Below, piece after piece: positions 1-7,762 of a stretch of DNA of 8,751 nucleotides. This DNA comes from JBKHDT01 sp049974825 (lineage in GTDB: Bacteria; Pseudomonadota; Gammaproteobacteria; Halothiobacillales; Halothiobacillaceae). The notes under the pieces were generated by a model. It was not told the DNA's origin. It searched no databases and was given only the letters and a program-made list of their open reading frames with translations. The DNA lies in the NCBI GenBank assembly GCA_049974825.1, contig JBNGDJ010000099.1, positions 1 through 8,751 of the forward strand, read 5' to 3'. Each line of letters starts with the position of its first letter. Positions within the stretch are counted from its first letter, which is position 1. The position numbers and the translations under genes are program-made.

Positions 1-448
1 GCGCCTCGTACTTGTCCCCGATTGCCAGCAGCTTGTCCTTGGTCATGATCTGCTCACCACGGTTTTCAAAGTGATATTCGAACTCCCGGGTCTCCACGAT
101 GGAGTCAACCGGGCAGGCCTCTTCGCAGAAGCCGCAGTAAATGCACTTGAACAGGTCAATGTCATACCGCGTCGTGCGACGGGTTCCGTCCTCGCGCTGC
201 TCGGACTCGATGGTGATGGCCAGAGCCGGGCAGACTGCCTCGCACAGCTTACAGGCAATGCAGCGCTCTTCCCCGTTGGCATAGCGACGCAGCGCGTGCA
301 GACCACGAAAGCGCGGAGACTGCGGGGTCTTCTCTTCCGGGTACTGCACCGTGAACTTCCGGCCAAAGAAGTAGCGACCGGTCACGGACATGCCGAGGAA
401 CAGCTCCCAGAGGAACCAGGTCTTGAAAAACTGCTTGACGGTCTGCAT
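1..448 (-). CDS. nuoI: NADH-quinone oxidoreductase subunit I, 3' end missing
   Basis: This is the 8Fe ferredoxin-like subunit of complex I. It carries clusters N6a and N6b and passes electrons from NuoG towards NuoB. Translation from the ATG at 446-448 gives 149 residues, starting MQTVKQFFKTWFLWELFLGM, before the window edge. The family is usually about 162 residues, so roughly a dozen C-terminal residues are outside. Two CxxCxxCxxxCP motifs are visible: C63, C66, C69, C73 and C102, C105, C108, C112. The N-terminal amphipathic stretch (about residues 7-30), followed by GRKFTVQYPEEK and RGLHALRRYANGEERC, is typical of proteobacterial NuoI and anchors it on the membrane arm. The start lies 14 bases past the nuoH stop, with GGGAG about 7 bases upstream of the ATG. 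Being truncated is a property of the window, not of the gene. Identification is very secure. Confidence 0.97.
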   Translation of the reverse strand, partial: MQTVKQFFKTWFLWELFLGMSVTGRYFFGRKFTVQYPEEKTPQSPRFRGLHALRRYANGEERCIACKLCEAVCPALAITIESEQREDGTRRTTRYDIDLFKCIYCGFCEEACPVDSIVETREFEYHFENRGEQIMTKDKLLAIGDKYEA

Positions 449-462
449 GGCAAACTCCCGAA

Positions 463-1518
463 TCAGCCGAACCAGGGGCCGACGCCGAAGTAGACGAAAA
501 GCCCCTCGACGAAGATCCACACGATGGTCAGCGGAATGAACACCTTCCAGCCGAGGCGCATGATCTGATCATACCGGAACCGGGGGAAGGTCGCCCGGAA
601 CCACAAAAACAGGAACAGCAGCAGGGCCACTTTCAGGAGGAACCACACGATGCCGGGGACGAAGTCAAACATCGCCTCCAGCGGAGTTCCCTGGAAGGGC
701 GAGAGCCAGCCGCCGAGGAACATGACCGCGGTCAGCGCGGAAATCAGGATCATGCTCGCGTACTCGGCGAGCATGAACAGCGCAAAGCCGATGCCGGAGT
801 ACTCGACGTGGAAACCCGCCACCAGCTCGGCCTCCCCTTCCGCCACGTCGAAGGGCGCGCGGTTGGTCTCGGCCACGCCCGAGATGAAATAGACCGCGAA
901 CATCGGCAGCAGGGGCAGCCAGTACCAGTGCAGGATCGAACCATCCTGCGCCCGGACAATCTCCGAGAGGTTGAGCGACTGGGAGGCCATCAGCACCCCG
1001 ACAAGAGCAAACCCCATGGCCAGCTCGTACGCCACCTTGTGTGCAGCTGAGCGCATCCCGCCAAGCAGGGCGTACTTGGAGTTGGAGGCCCAGCCAGCCA
1101 GGATCACTCCGTAAATACCGGCCGCCCCAACGGCCAGCACGTACAGCAGTCCGGCGTTGATATCTGCAAGAACCCAACCGTCATCGAAGGGAATGACCGC
1201 CCAGGCTACCAGCGCGGCCACCAGAATCAGCACGGGCGCGAGATAGAAAACGAACTTGTTGGCAACCTGCGGGGTGATGATCTCCTTGAACAGGAGCTTG
1301 ATCACGTCGGCGAACGGCTGGAACGCCCCGCGCGGGCCGACCCGGTTCGGGCCGATGCGTACCTGCATGTAACCAATGACCTTGCGCTCCGCCAGCGTCA
1401 GGTAGGCGACCGCCAGGGTGACCGGAACGACGATCATCAGGATCAGGATCAGGTGGACCAGCAGGTACTGCAGCGAGTCCGGCAACCAGCCGATCACAGG
1501 CGAGAGAAATTCCGTCAT
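463..1518 (-). CDS. nuoH: NADH-quinone oxidoreductase subunit H, membrane heel subunit
   Basis: NuoH (ND1 homologue) is the membrane subunit that forms much of the quinone access chamber and links it to the proton path. The product is 351 residues and strongly hydrophobic. I see about eight membrane segments, for example near residues 16-39, 90-112, 122-143, 162-180, 200-216, 242-270, 288-307 and 324-346. Both family signatures are present: ERKVIGYMQVRIGPNRVG at 44-61 and PFDVAEGEAELVAGF at 222-236 followed by HVEYSG. The acidic residues E227, E229 and E231 belong to the conserved loop near the quinone site. The ATG at 1516-1518 overlaps the nuoG TGA (1515-1517) as ATGA, and an AGGAAGGTGG purine tract lies just upstream, so translation is probably coupled to nuoG. 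Length and motifs are normal for the family and nothing is broken. Confidence 0.98.
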   Translation of the reverse strand: MTEFLSPVIGWLPDSLQYLLVHLILILMIVVPVTLAVAYLTLAERKVIGYMQVRIGPNRVGPRGAFQPFADVIKLLFKEIITPQVANKFVFYLAPVLILVAALVAWAVIPFDDGWVLADINAGLLYVLAVGAAGIYGVILAGWASNSKYALLGGMRSAAHKVAYELAMGFALVGVLMASQSLNLSEIVRAQDGSILHWYWLPLLPMFAVYFISGVAETNRAPFDVAEGEAELVAGFHVEYSGIGFALFMLAEYASMILISALTAVMFLGGWLSPFQGTPLEAMFDFVPGIVWFLLKVALLLFLFLWFRATFPRFRYDQIMRLGWKVFIPLTIVWIFVEGLFVYFGVGPWFG

Positions 1519-3905
1519 GACGCCACCTTCCTCAGTTCAACGGCAGCGGAGACGGCCGGCAGCAAGGCGCTGGCCTCCGTCCCCGCGCAAAGACGGACAG
1601 TTCCGGCAGCCACGCCCTCGTCGATACGAACGCGAATTCCCCGCGCGTGATGCCCGCTCTGAACGACTTCCACCAGATCACCGTCTGCGAGGCTGTGTGC
1701 GGACGCATCGGCCGGACTGATCGCGAGCGCACGCTCTTCGATGGCGACTTCGGTCTGCTGTAGCGGCAAGGCGCGTCGCTGAAGCGCATCGCCTCCGTAC
1801 ATGGCAACCGGCGCGTGACGCCAGAGCCCCATGTCGTCGGACGAGAGCGCCGACGTCTGGAGGTCTGAAGCCGGCGCAATCCGGTTGTCCAGCGAGACCG
1901 AGGCACAGGCGCCCTCAAGCTCGGTGCGCACCTCGTCGACGGAGAGATACTCGAAGCCTTCCAGGTCCATCAGGTTGCCCAGCACGCGCAGGATTTTCCA
2001 GCCCGGACGGGCCTCGCCGACCGGCGTCGCGGCACCCTGAACCGTCTGCCAGCGGCCCTCGGCGTTGACCCAGGTCCCCGCGGTTTCCACATGACTGCCC
2101 AGCGGCAGCAGCACCGTTGCGTAGCGGCGCATGGCTTCGGTCACGTAGCTTGTGGCCACCACCACGGAGTCGCAACCCGAGAGACGATCGATCGCCTCCG
2201 GCCCCGCCAGGCTGTCCTGCTCGGGCTCGATGCCGAATAGCAGCATGGCGGGAGCCGGCTCGGCCAGGATCTCGGCCGCATTGCGACCATGTCGCGCCTC
2301 GACCCCGCCGGGGCCACGACCCGGCACGGTGCCGGCCAGCCAGGCGCCGCAGGCATTGCCCCCCGCGGCCAGGAAACCCATGGCCGAACCGGTGGCCTCG
2401 GCAAGCCGCGAGGCGAGCACCTGAATCAGTCCATAGCGCGGATCAACCTGGGCCACGGCTCCCAGGAACAGCGCCGTGGATTCACCGTCACGCAAGTCGG
2501 CCAGAACAGCCCGGTGACGATCCTGGACTTCGACACCAGCCGCCCGGTCGGCAAGTGCCTCGGGAAGCTCAATGCCCGCAGCCTGACAAAGCGCAATCAA
2601 GTCATCGACCATGCCATCGGGGCCGCCGACCAGCTGTTCGCCGGCATCAAAGGTCAGATTCTGCTGCCAGGGATGCAGGAAATTGATGCGGGCCCCGTTT
2701 TCAAGGCTCGCCATGCGCAGGCGGTGGCCGAACAGCGGGGCTTCCTTGCGAACATCGCAACCCACAACCAGTGCCGCGTTCAGCATCGGGATCTGGGCAA
2801 TGTCCAGACCCAACCAAGGCATGACCGGCGCGGCCGCGTCATTACTGAAATCGGTCTGGCGGAGCCGGTGATCGACATGTCCGCTTCCCAGCGACCGCAT
2901 AAGCTTTTGAACCAGGAAGTGCTCTTCGGTACTGGCATTCGGAGAAACCAGTGCCGCCATGCCGGCGCCGCCATGCGATTCGTGTACGTGCCGCCACTGA
3001 CGTGCTGCTTCGGCCAGCGCCGTTTCCCAGTCCACAACGCGCCACTGGTCTCCTTCGCGGACCATCGGTTGCTCAAGCCGGTCCTCGGCGTAGAGGCCGG
3101 CGTAGCTGTAGCGATCTCGGTCGGAGAGCCAGGTTTCATTGACCGCGTCATTGTCCCGGGGTACCACGCGCATGACGCGGCCGCCCCGGGTATGCAGGTA
3201 CAGGTTGGAGCCAATCCCGTCATGGACCGCAACGCCCCGGTGCTGAATGACTTCCCAGGGACGCAGGGTGTAGCGCGAAGGCTTCGCGGTCAGCGCACCA
3301 ACAGGACAGAGGTCAATCACGTTGCCGGACAACTCGGAAGTGACGCTCTTGGCGATATAGGTGCCGATCTCCATGTGCTCGGAACGCCCCGTTGCGCCGA
3401 GCTCGCGCAGGCCCGCGATCTCGTCGCCGAAGCGTACGCAGCGGGTGCAGTGAATGCAGCGGGTCATGTCGGTGGCAATCAGCGGCCCGATGTCCTTGTC
3501 CTTGACGACACGCTTGGTCTCGCTGTACTGGCCCACGCCCTCGCCGTAGCCCATGGCCACGTCCTGAAGCTCGCACTCGCCGCCCTGGTCGCAGATCGGA
3601 CAGTCGAGGGGGTGGTTGATCAGCAGAAACTCCATGGTCGAGCGCTGGGCGGAGATCGCCTTGGGGCTCTTGGTGAACACCCGCATGCCGTCGCTGATTG
3701 GTGTCGAGCAGGCCGGCAGCGGCTTGGGCGCACGCTCGACTTCCACGAGACACATCCGGCAGTTGGCGGCAATCGACAGTTTCCGGTGATAACAAAAGCG
3801 CGGAATCGTGATCCCGGCGGCATCGGTCACCTCGATCAGCATGTCCCCCTTTCGGCCCTGCAGGGTAATGCCGTCGACTTCAAAGGTGATCAGGTCGTCA
3901 CTCAT
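1515..3905 (-). CDS. nuoG: NADH-quinone oxidoreductase subunit G, 796-residue form
   Basis: NuoG is the large iron-sulphur subunit of the NADH module. Residues 1-75 are a plant-type [2Fe-2S] ferredoxin domain with C38, C49, C52 and C66 (N1b). Next comes the HxxxCxxCxxxxxC site H98, C102, C105, C111 (N5), then C150, C153, C156 and C200 (N4). From about residue 215 the protein is a degenerate molybdopterin-oxidoreductase domain, ending in a beta-barrel-like C-terminal part (about 715-796). The cysteine group that binds N7 in E. coli should fall around residues 211-265, and that stretch has no cysteine at all. The length fits the shorter alpha/beta-proteobacterial and mitochondrial-like class, not the roughly 910-residue enteric form. 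The start is 23 bases after nuoF; GGGAAA (3911-3916) sits 5 bases before the ATG and is a moderate ribosome site. The stop overlaps nuoH. Confidence 0.97.
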   Translation of the reverse strand: MSDDLITFEVDGITLQGRKGDMLIEVTDAAGITIPRFCYHRKLSIAANCRMCLVEVERAPKPLPACSTPISDGMRVFTKSPKAISAQRSTMEFLLINHPLDCPICDQGGECELQDVAMGYGEGVGQYSETKRVVKDKDIGPLIATDMTRCIHCTRCVRFGDEIAGLRELGATGRSEHMEIGTYIAKSVTSELSGNVIDLCPVGALTAKPSRYTLRPWEVIQHRGVAVHDGIGSNLYLHTRGGRVMRVVPRDNDAVNETWLSDRDRYSYAGLYAEDRLEQPMVREGDQWRVVDWETALAEAARQWRHVHESHGGAGMAALVSPNASTEEHFLVQKLMRSLGSGHVDHRLRQTDFSNDAAAPVMPWLGLDIAQIPMLNAALVVGCDVRKEAPLFGHRLRMASLENGARINFLHPWQQNLTFDAGEQLVGGPDGMVDDLIALCQAAGIELPEALADRAAGVEVQDRHRAVLADLRDGESTALFLGAVAQVDPRYGLIQVLASRLAEATGSAMGFLAAGGNACGAWLAGTVPGRGPGGVEARHGRNAAEILAEPAPAMLLFGIEPEQDSLAGPEAIDRLSGCDSVVVATSYVTEAMRRYATVLLPLGSHVETAGTWVNAEGRWQTVQGAATPVGEARPGWKILRVLGNLMDLEGFEYLSVDEVRTELEGACASVSLDNRIAPASDLQTSALSSDDMGLWRHAPVAMYGGDALQRRALPLQQTEVAIEERALAISPADASAHSLADGDLVEVVQSGHHARGIRVRIDEGVAAGTVRLCAGTEASALLPAVSAAVELRKVAS

Positions 3906-3928
3906 GCCGTTTTCCCGTGCCTCTTGTG

Positions 3929-5218
3929 TCAGACGGTCGCGACGCCGTCGTCGACCATGCTTCGCCCGTGTTCGATGTAGTACTCGAACTCAGGACGGAA
4001 ATGCTTGATGAAACTCCGTACCGGCATGGCAGCCGCATCACCGAGCGCGCAGATCGTCCGCCCCTCGATCTTGCTGGCCACGTCGTCGAGCTTGTCTAGG
4101 TCCGCGGGGGTCCCCTTGCCCTCGACAATCCGCGTCAACATTCGATACAGCCAGCCCGTGCCTTCGCGGCAGGGGGTGCACTGGCCGCAGGATTCGGAGT
4201 AATAGAACCGCGAAATCCGCTGCAGGGCACAAACCATGTCGGTGGTCTCGTCCATCACGACCACGGCACCGGAGCCCAGTGCGGAGCCGGCCTTGGCGAT
4301 GGAATCGTAGTCCATGTTGGTTTCCATCATCACCGGGCCAGGAATCACCATGGTCGAGGTGCCACCGGGAATGACCGCCTTGATCGCATTGCCGTCACGC
4401 ATCCCGCCGGCCATTTCAAGCAGCTCGGCAAAGGGCGTACCCATTGGAATCTCGAAGTTGTCAGGCTTGTTGACGTGTCCGGAAACCGAGAACAGCTTGG
4501 TTCCGCCGCTGTTCGGCACGCCGAGGTCGGCAAACCACTGCCCGCCCTTGCGCATGATTGACGGCACCGAAGAGAGCGTCTCGGTGTTGTTGACCGTGGT
4601 CGGCCGACCATACAGCCCGAAATTGGCGGGGAAAGGCGGCTTGAAGCGCGGCTGCCCCTTCTTGCCCTCCAGCGACTCAAGCAGCGCGGTTTCCTCACCA
4701 CAGATATAGGCGCCGGCGCCAAGCGAGCCGTACAGGTCGAAGTCCACCCCGCTGCCGAGGATGTTCTTGCCAAGCATCCCGGCCTCGTAGGCCTCCCGGA
4801 CGGCCTGCTCGAACCGCTGGAACGGCAGGTCCATGAATTCGCCACGCATGTAGTTGTAGCCGGCCGTCGCCCCGATGGTGTATCCGGCGATCGCCATGCC
4901 CTCGACCAGGGCGTGCGGGTTGTTCAGCAGGATCTGCCGGTCCTTGCAGGTCCCGGGCTCGGACTCGTCGGAGTTGCAGACAATGTACTTCTGACCCGGC
5001 GCGTTGCGCGGCATGAAGCTCCACTTCAGGCCGGTGGGAAAACCGGCACCGCCCCGCCCGCGCAGATTGGAGGTCTTGAGTTCTTCGATGATCAGCGCCG
5101 GATCAGTCTTTTCCTGAAGAATCGTTCGCCAGGCCTCGTAGCCACCCACCTTGAGGTAGCTCTCGAGTGTCCAGGGCTCGTCGAAGTGGCGAGTCGCGAA
5201 ACAAACCTGCTCGGTCAT
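3929..5218 (-). CDS. nuoF: NADH-quinone oxidoreductase subunit F, NADH- and FMN-binding
   Basis: NuoF oxidises NADH through FMN and hands electrons to cluster N3, the entry point of complex I. With the ATG at 5216-5218 the protein is 429 residues, the usual size of the 51-kDa family. The glycine-rich NADH/FMN segment LRGRGGAGFPTGLKW is at 52-66. Further conserved blocks are CNSDESEPGTCKDR at 81-94, GAGAYICGEETALLESLEG at 168-186 and the segment around NFGLYGRPTTVNNTE at 199-213. The N3 [4Fe-4S] ligands are C344, C347, C350 (SCGQCTPC) and C390 (TICALGD). The frame stays open to an ATG at 5284, but that would add 22 arginine-rich residues lying inside nuoE. The chosen start has GGAG 7 bases upstream and begins with the family-like MTEQVCFATRHFD. 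It lies 4 bases beyond the nuoE stop, so coupling is likely. Confidence 0.97.
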   Translation of the reverse strand: MTEQVCFATRHFDEPWTLESYLKVGGYEAWRTILQEKTDPALIIEELKTSNLRGRGGAGFPTGLKWSFMPRNAPGQKYIVCNSDESEPGTCKDRQILLNNPHALVEGMAIAGYTIGATAGYNYMRGEFMDLPFQRFEQAVREAYEAGMLGKNILGSGVDFDLYGSLGAGAYICGEETALLESLEGKKGQPRFKPPFPANFGLYGRPTTVNNTETLSSVPSIMRKGGQWFADLGVPNSGGTKLFSVSGHVNKPDNFEIPMGTPFAELLEMAGGMRDGNAIKAVIPGGTSTMVIPGPVMMETNMDYDSIAKAGSALGSGAVVVMDETTDMVCALQRISRFYYSESCGQCTPCREGTGWLYRMLTRIVEGKGTPADLDKLDDVASKIEGRTICALGDAAAMPVRSFIKHFRPEFEYYIEHGRSMVDDGVATV

Positions 5219-5222
5219 GCGC

Positions 5223-5720
5223 TTACTCCAGCTTGTCGAGAATCTCGTCCACCTTCTCCGGCGTGAGCTTCTCGTGATAGACATGGTTGACCTGCATCAT
5301 CGGTCCGCCATCGCAGGCCGCAAGACACTCTTCCTCTTCCTTCAGATAGATCCGCCCGTCGGGGGTGGTCTCCCCAAGCCGAATGCCGAGTTTTTTCTCG
5401 CAGTGGGAGACGATCTTGTCCGAACCCATCAGCCAGCAGGAAATGTTGGTACAGATCGAGACGTGATTGCGCCCGCAGGGGCGCGTCTCAAGAATCGAGT
5501 AGAACGTGGCCACCTCGTACACGGCAATCGGCGGCAGCTCCAGGTACTCGGCCACCGCATCCATCAGTTCGGTCGTCAGGTACCCCTCGTTCTGGTGCTG
5601 AACCTCGCGCAAGGCAGCCAGAACCGCCGATTGCTTGCGATCCTCGGGATACTTGGCAAGCCAGTGATCAATCTGCTCGCGGGTATGCTCGCTCAGCAGG
5701 GGGATCTTGCTCTCTTTCAT
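5223..5720 (-). CDS. nuoE: NADH-quinone oxidoreductase subunit E, 24-kDa [2Fe-2S] subunit
   Basis: NuoE has a thioredoxin-like fold, binds [2Fe-2S] cluster N1a and sits beside NuoF in the NADH-oxidising module. The 165-residue product has a helical N-terminal part (about 1-80, including VAEYLELPPIAVYEVATFYS). The cluster ligands follow: C90 and C95 in CTNISC, then C132 and C136 in EECLAACDGGP. This is the canonical Cx4C...Cx3C pattern. The length matches the family. The ATG (5718-5720) shares one base with the nuoD TGA (5720-5722), giving TGATG, a classic reinitiation arrangement. The AGAGG at 5731-5735 is 10 bases from the start, somewhat far, so coupling with nuoD may matter. The gene ends in TAA just 4 bases before nuoF. 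Confidence 0.97.
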   Translation of the reverse strand: MKESKIPLLSEHTREQIDHWLAKYPEDRKQSAVLAALREVQHQNEGYLTTELMDAVAEYLELPPIAVYEVATFYSILETRPCGRNHVSICTNISCWLMGSDKIVSHCEKKLGIRLGETTPDGRIYLKEEEECLAACDGGPMMQVNHVYHEKLTPEKVDEILDKLE

Positions 5721-6973
5721 CAGCGGTCGACCTCTCCGAATACGATGTCCTGCGTGCCGATGATCGCCACCACGTCGGCGAGCATGTGCCCGCGGGACAT
5801 TTCATCCAGCCCCGACAGGTGCGCGAAACCCGGAGCCCGGATCTTGCAGCGATAGGGCTTGTTGGCACCGTCGGAAACCAGGTAGATCCCGAACTCGCCC
5901 TTGGGGTGCTCAACCGCTGCATAAGCCTCACCTTCCGGCAGGCAATAGCCTTCCGTGAACAGCTTGAAGTGGTGGATCAGCGCTTCCATGTCCGCCTTGG
6001 CCTCCTCGCGCCGGGGCGGGGATACCTTGTGATTTTCCACCATCACCGGGCCGGGGTTCTTGCGCAGCCAGTCGATGCACTGCCTGACGATCCGGTTGGA
6101 CTGGCGCATTTCCTCGACGCGGACCAGGTAGCGGTCATAGCAGTCCCCGCCGGCACCCACCGGAATGTCAAAATCCAGCTGGTCGTACACGGCGTAGGGC
6201 TGCTTCTTGCGCAGATCCCACTCCACTCCGGAGCCGCGCAGCATCGGGCCGGTAAAGCCCATCTGCATGGCGCGCTCGGGCGAGACCACGCCGATACCTA
6301 CCGTCCGCTGCTTCCAGATCCGGTTGTCGGTCAGCAGGGTCTCATACTCGTCCACGTACCGCGGGAAGCGTTCGGTGAAATCTTCGAGAAAGTCGAGCAT
6401 CGACCCCTGACGCGCCTCGTTCATCCGGCGCACCTCGCGCTCGGAGTGCCACTTGGAAGGCTGGTACTGCGGCATGCGCTCAGGCAGATCGCGCGCCACA
6501 CCGCCCGGACGGTAGTAAGTGGCATGCAGCCGAGCACCCGAGACGGCCTCGTAGCAGTCCATCAGGTCCTCGCGCTCGCGGAAGCAGTACAGGAAGACCG
6601 TCATGGCGCCGATGTCCAGCGCATGCGCGCCAAGCCACAACAGGTGATTCAGAATCCGGGTAATCTCGTCAAACATGACCCGGATGTACTGGGCGCGCTC
6701 CGGGATCTCGAGACCCACGAGCTGCTCGATGGCCCGAACATAGGCATGCTCGTTGCACATCATGGAGACATAGTCGAGGCGGTCCATGTAGCCGATCGAC
6801 TGGTTGTAAGGCTTGGACTCGGCAAGCTTTTCGGTGCCCCGGTGCAGCAGGCCGATGTGCGGGTCGGCGCGCACCACCGTCTCGCCGTCAAGTTCGAGCA
6901 CGAGACGCAACACCCCGTGCGCGGACGGATGCTGCGGACCGAAGTTCAAGGTGTAGTTCTGAATTTCAGGCAT
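5720..6973 (-). CDS. nuoD: NADH-quinone oxidoreductase subunit D, 49-kDa quinone-site subunit
   Basis: NuoD is the 49-kDa subunit, related to the large subunit of [NiFe] hydrogenases. Together with NuoB it forms the ubiquinone reduction site. From the ATG at 6971-6973 it is 417 residues, normal for a stand-alone NuoD. The N-terminus contains FGPQHPSAHG (11-20). H19 and Y68 (in DRLDYVS) are 49 residues apart, as are the quinone-binding His38 and Tyr87 known from Thermus complex I. The family signature LHRGTEKLAE is at 43-52, and the C-terminus ends DIVFGEVDR as expected. The frame extends upstream only to a TTG at 6998-7000 inside nuoC, which adds nine unconserved residues, so I prefer the ATG. 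The ribosome site is weak (a GAAGTGAG tract). The 7-base gap after nuoC suggests coupling. nuoC and nuoD are not fused here. Confidence 0.97.
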   Translation of the reverse strand: MPEIQNYTLNFGPQHPSAHGVLRLVLELDGETVVRADPHIGLLHRGTEKLAESKPYNQSIGYMDRLDYVSMMCNEHAYVRAIEQLVGLEIPERAQYIRVMFDEITRILNHLLWLGAHALDIGAMTVFLYCFREREDLMDCYEAVSGARLHATYYRPGGVARDLPERMPQYQPSKWHSEREVRRMNEARQGSMLDFLEDFTERFPRYVDEYETLLTDNRIWKQRTVGIGVVSPERAMQMGFTGPMLRGSGVEWDLRKKQPYAVYDQLDFDIPVGAGGDCYDRYLVRVEEMRQSNRIVRQCIDWLRKNPGPVMVENHKVSPPRREEAKADMEALIHHFKLFTEGYCLPEGEAYAAVEHPKGEFGIYLVSDGANKPYRCKIRAPGFAHLSGLDEMSRGHMLADVVAIIGTQDIVFGEVDR

Positions 6974-6980
6974 CGTCAGC

Positions 6981-7691
6981 TCACTTCTCGCTCGGCTCAA
7001 CGTAACGGCTGTCCTGCCGAATCACGCGCGGGACGAGAACACGCGGTTCGATAGACACCGGCTCGTACACGACGCGCTCCTTCTCCGGATCGTACCGCAC
7101 CTCGACGTGGCCGATCAGCGGGAAATCCTTGCGGAACGGATGGCCAACAAAGCCATAGTCCGTCAGGATCCGGCGCAGATCGGGGTGACCATCGAACAGG
7201 ATGCCGAACAGGTCAAAGGCCTCGCGCTCGAACCAGTTGGCCCCGTTCCAGACCCCACAAACCGATGGCAGAGCCGGCGCCAACTCGTCGGGACAGTAGA
7301 CCCGCACCCGCAGTCGACGGTTGTGCGCGTAGGAAAGCAGGTGGTAAACCACGGCAAAGCGCGGACGGTCGGTGGCGCGGCTGTCGTGGGGGTCGCCGAA
7401 CTTGAGACGCCCGGACGTGGAGGGCTGTACTCCCCGGCTGTAACCCTCGCGGAATCCACTCTCCTGCCCGGCCCACTCGTCACGCCGGTACTCGGAGTAG
7501 TCCATGCCGCAGAGATCAACGAGAGTCTCGAAGGAAAACTCGGGATCGGAACAGACAACCTGCGCAACTTCCGACCAGTGATCGGCCGGCACCTCGACGG
7601 TGAGCTCCCCGAGGGCAATGCGCGCGGTCGCGATACGGGCACCGAAGCGCGCCTGCAGCGCGTCTTTCAGCGTCTCCAAGGTCTGTGCCAT
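6981..7691 (-). CDS. nuoC: NADH-quinone oxidoreductase subunit C, 30-kDa subunit with central insertion
   Basis: NuoC is a cofactor-free subunit of the connecting arm, packed against NuoD and NuoI. The 236-residue product carries the family signature EREAFDLFGILFDGHPDLRR at 155-174, followed by the conserved DYGFVGHPFRKDFPL (178-192) and the VEVRYDPEKERVVYEP block. Between MDYSEYRR (63-70) and the conserved RFAVVYHLLSY (111-121) lies a polar, glycine-rich stretch of roughly 37 residues (about 72-109). Shorter family members of about 200 residues lack it. From memory, Xanthomonas-type NuoC has a similar insert with a GFSRGV-like motif, comparable to GYSRGV at 83-88 here. The ATG (7689-7691) has GGGGAG (7697-7702) 5 bases upstream, one of the strongest ribosome sites in the window. 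nuoC follows nuoB after 71 bases and precedes nuoD by 7. Confidence 0.97.
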   Translation of the reverse strand: MAQTLETLKDALQARFGARIATARIALGELTVEVPADHWSEVAQVVCSDPEFSFETLVDLCGMDYSEYRRDEWAGQESGFREGYSRGVQPSTSGRLKFGDPHDSRATDRPRFAVVYHLLSYAHNRRLRVRVYCPDELAPALPSVCGVWNGANWFEREAFDLFGILFDGHPDLRRILTDYGFVGHPFRKDFPLIGHVEVRYDPEKERVVYEPVSIEPRVLVPRVIRQDSRYVEPSEK

Positions 7692-7696
7692 GTTGT

Positions 7697-7702
7697 CTCC
7701 CC
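7697..7702 (-). promoter_or_regulatory. Ribosome binding site of nuoC
   Basis: On the minus strand this reads GGGGAG, 5 bases before the nuoC ATG. It supports that start and gives nuoC independent initiation, which fits nuoC being the one gene here not closely packed behind its neighbour. Confidence 0.7.
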
Positions 7703-7703
7703 A

Positions 7704-7716
7704 GGTCGGTCCGACC
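7704..7716. repeat. Perfect short inverted repeat in the nuoB-nuoC gap
   Basis: The sequence is GGTCGGTCCGACC, a palindrome with 6-base arms around a single T (realistically a 5-bp stem with a 3-base loop in RNA). It lies one base upstream of the nuoC ribosome binding site. No T-run follows on either strand, so it is not a typical intrinsic terminator. It could be a small translational or mRNA-processing element, or chance in GC-rich DNA. The rest of the 71-base gap shows no open frame that I recognise. Confidence 0.4.
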
Positions 7717-7762
7717 AGTCGTTATTCAGACGGCCACGCATCGAGGCGAGGCCGCGTTCGCG

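Noticed and set aside
2289..3980. A 563-codon open frame on the plus strand opposite nuoG, and another of 422 codons at 5786-7054 opposite nuoD
   Set aside because: Both are exactly antisense to well-conserved nuo genes in GC-rich DNA, where such shadow frames are common. The translations show no recognisable domain and I see no convincing ribosome site. Ribo-seq or conservation of the frame would be needed to revive them.
5216..5284. Longer nuoF start at the ATG of 5282-5284
   Set aside because: It would add 22 unconserved arginine- and serine-rich residues overlapping nuoE. The ATG at 5218 has a well-spaced GGAG and the expected N-terminus.
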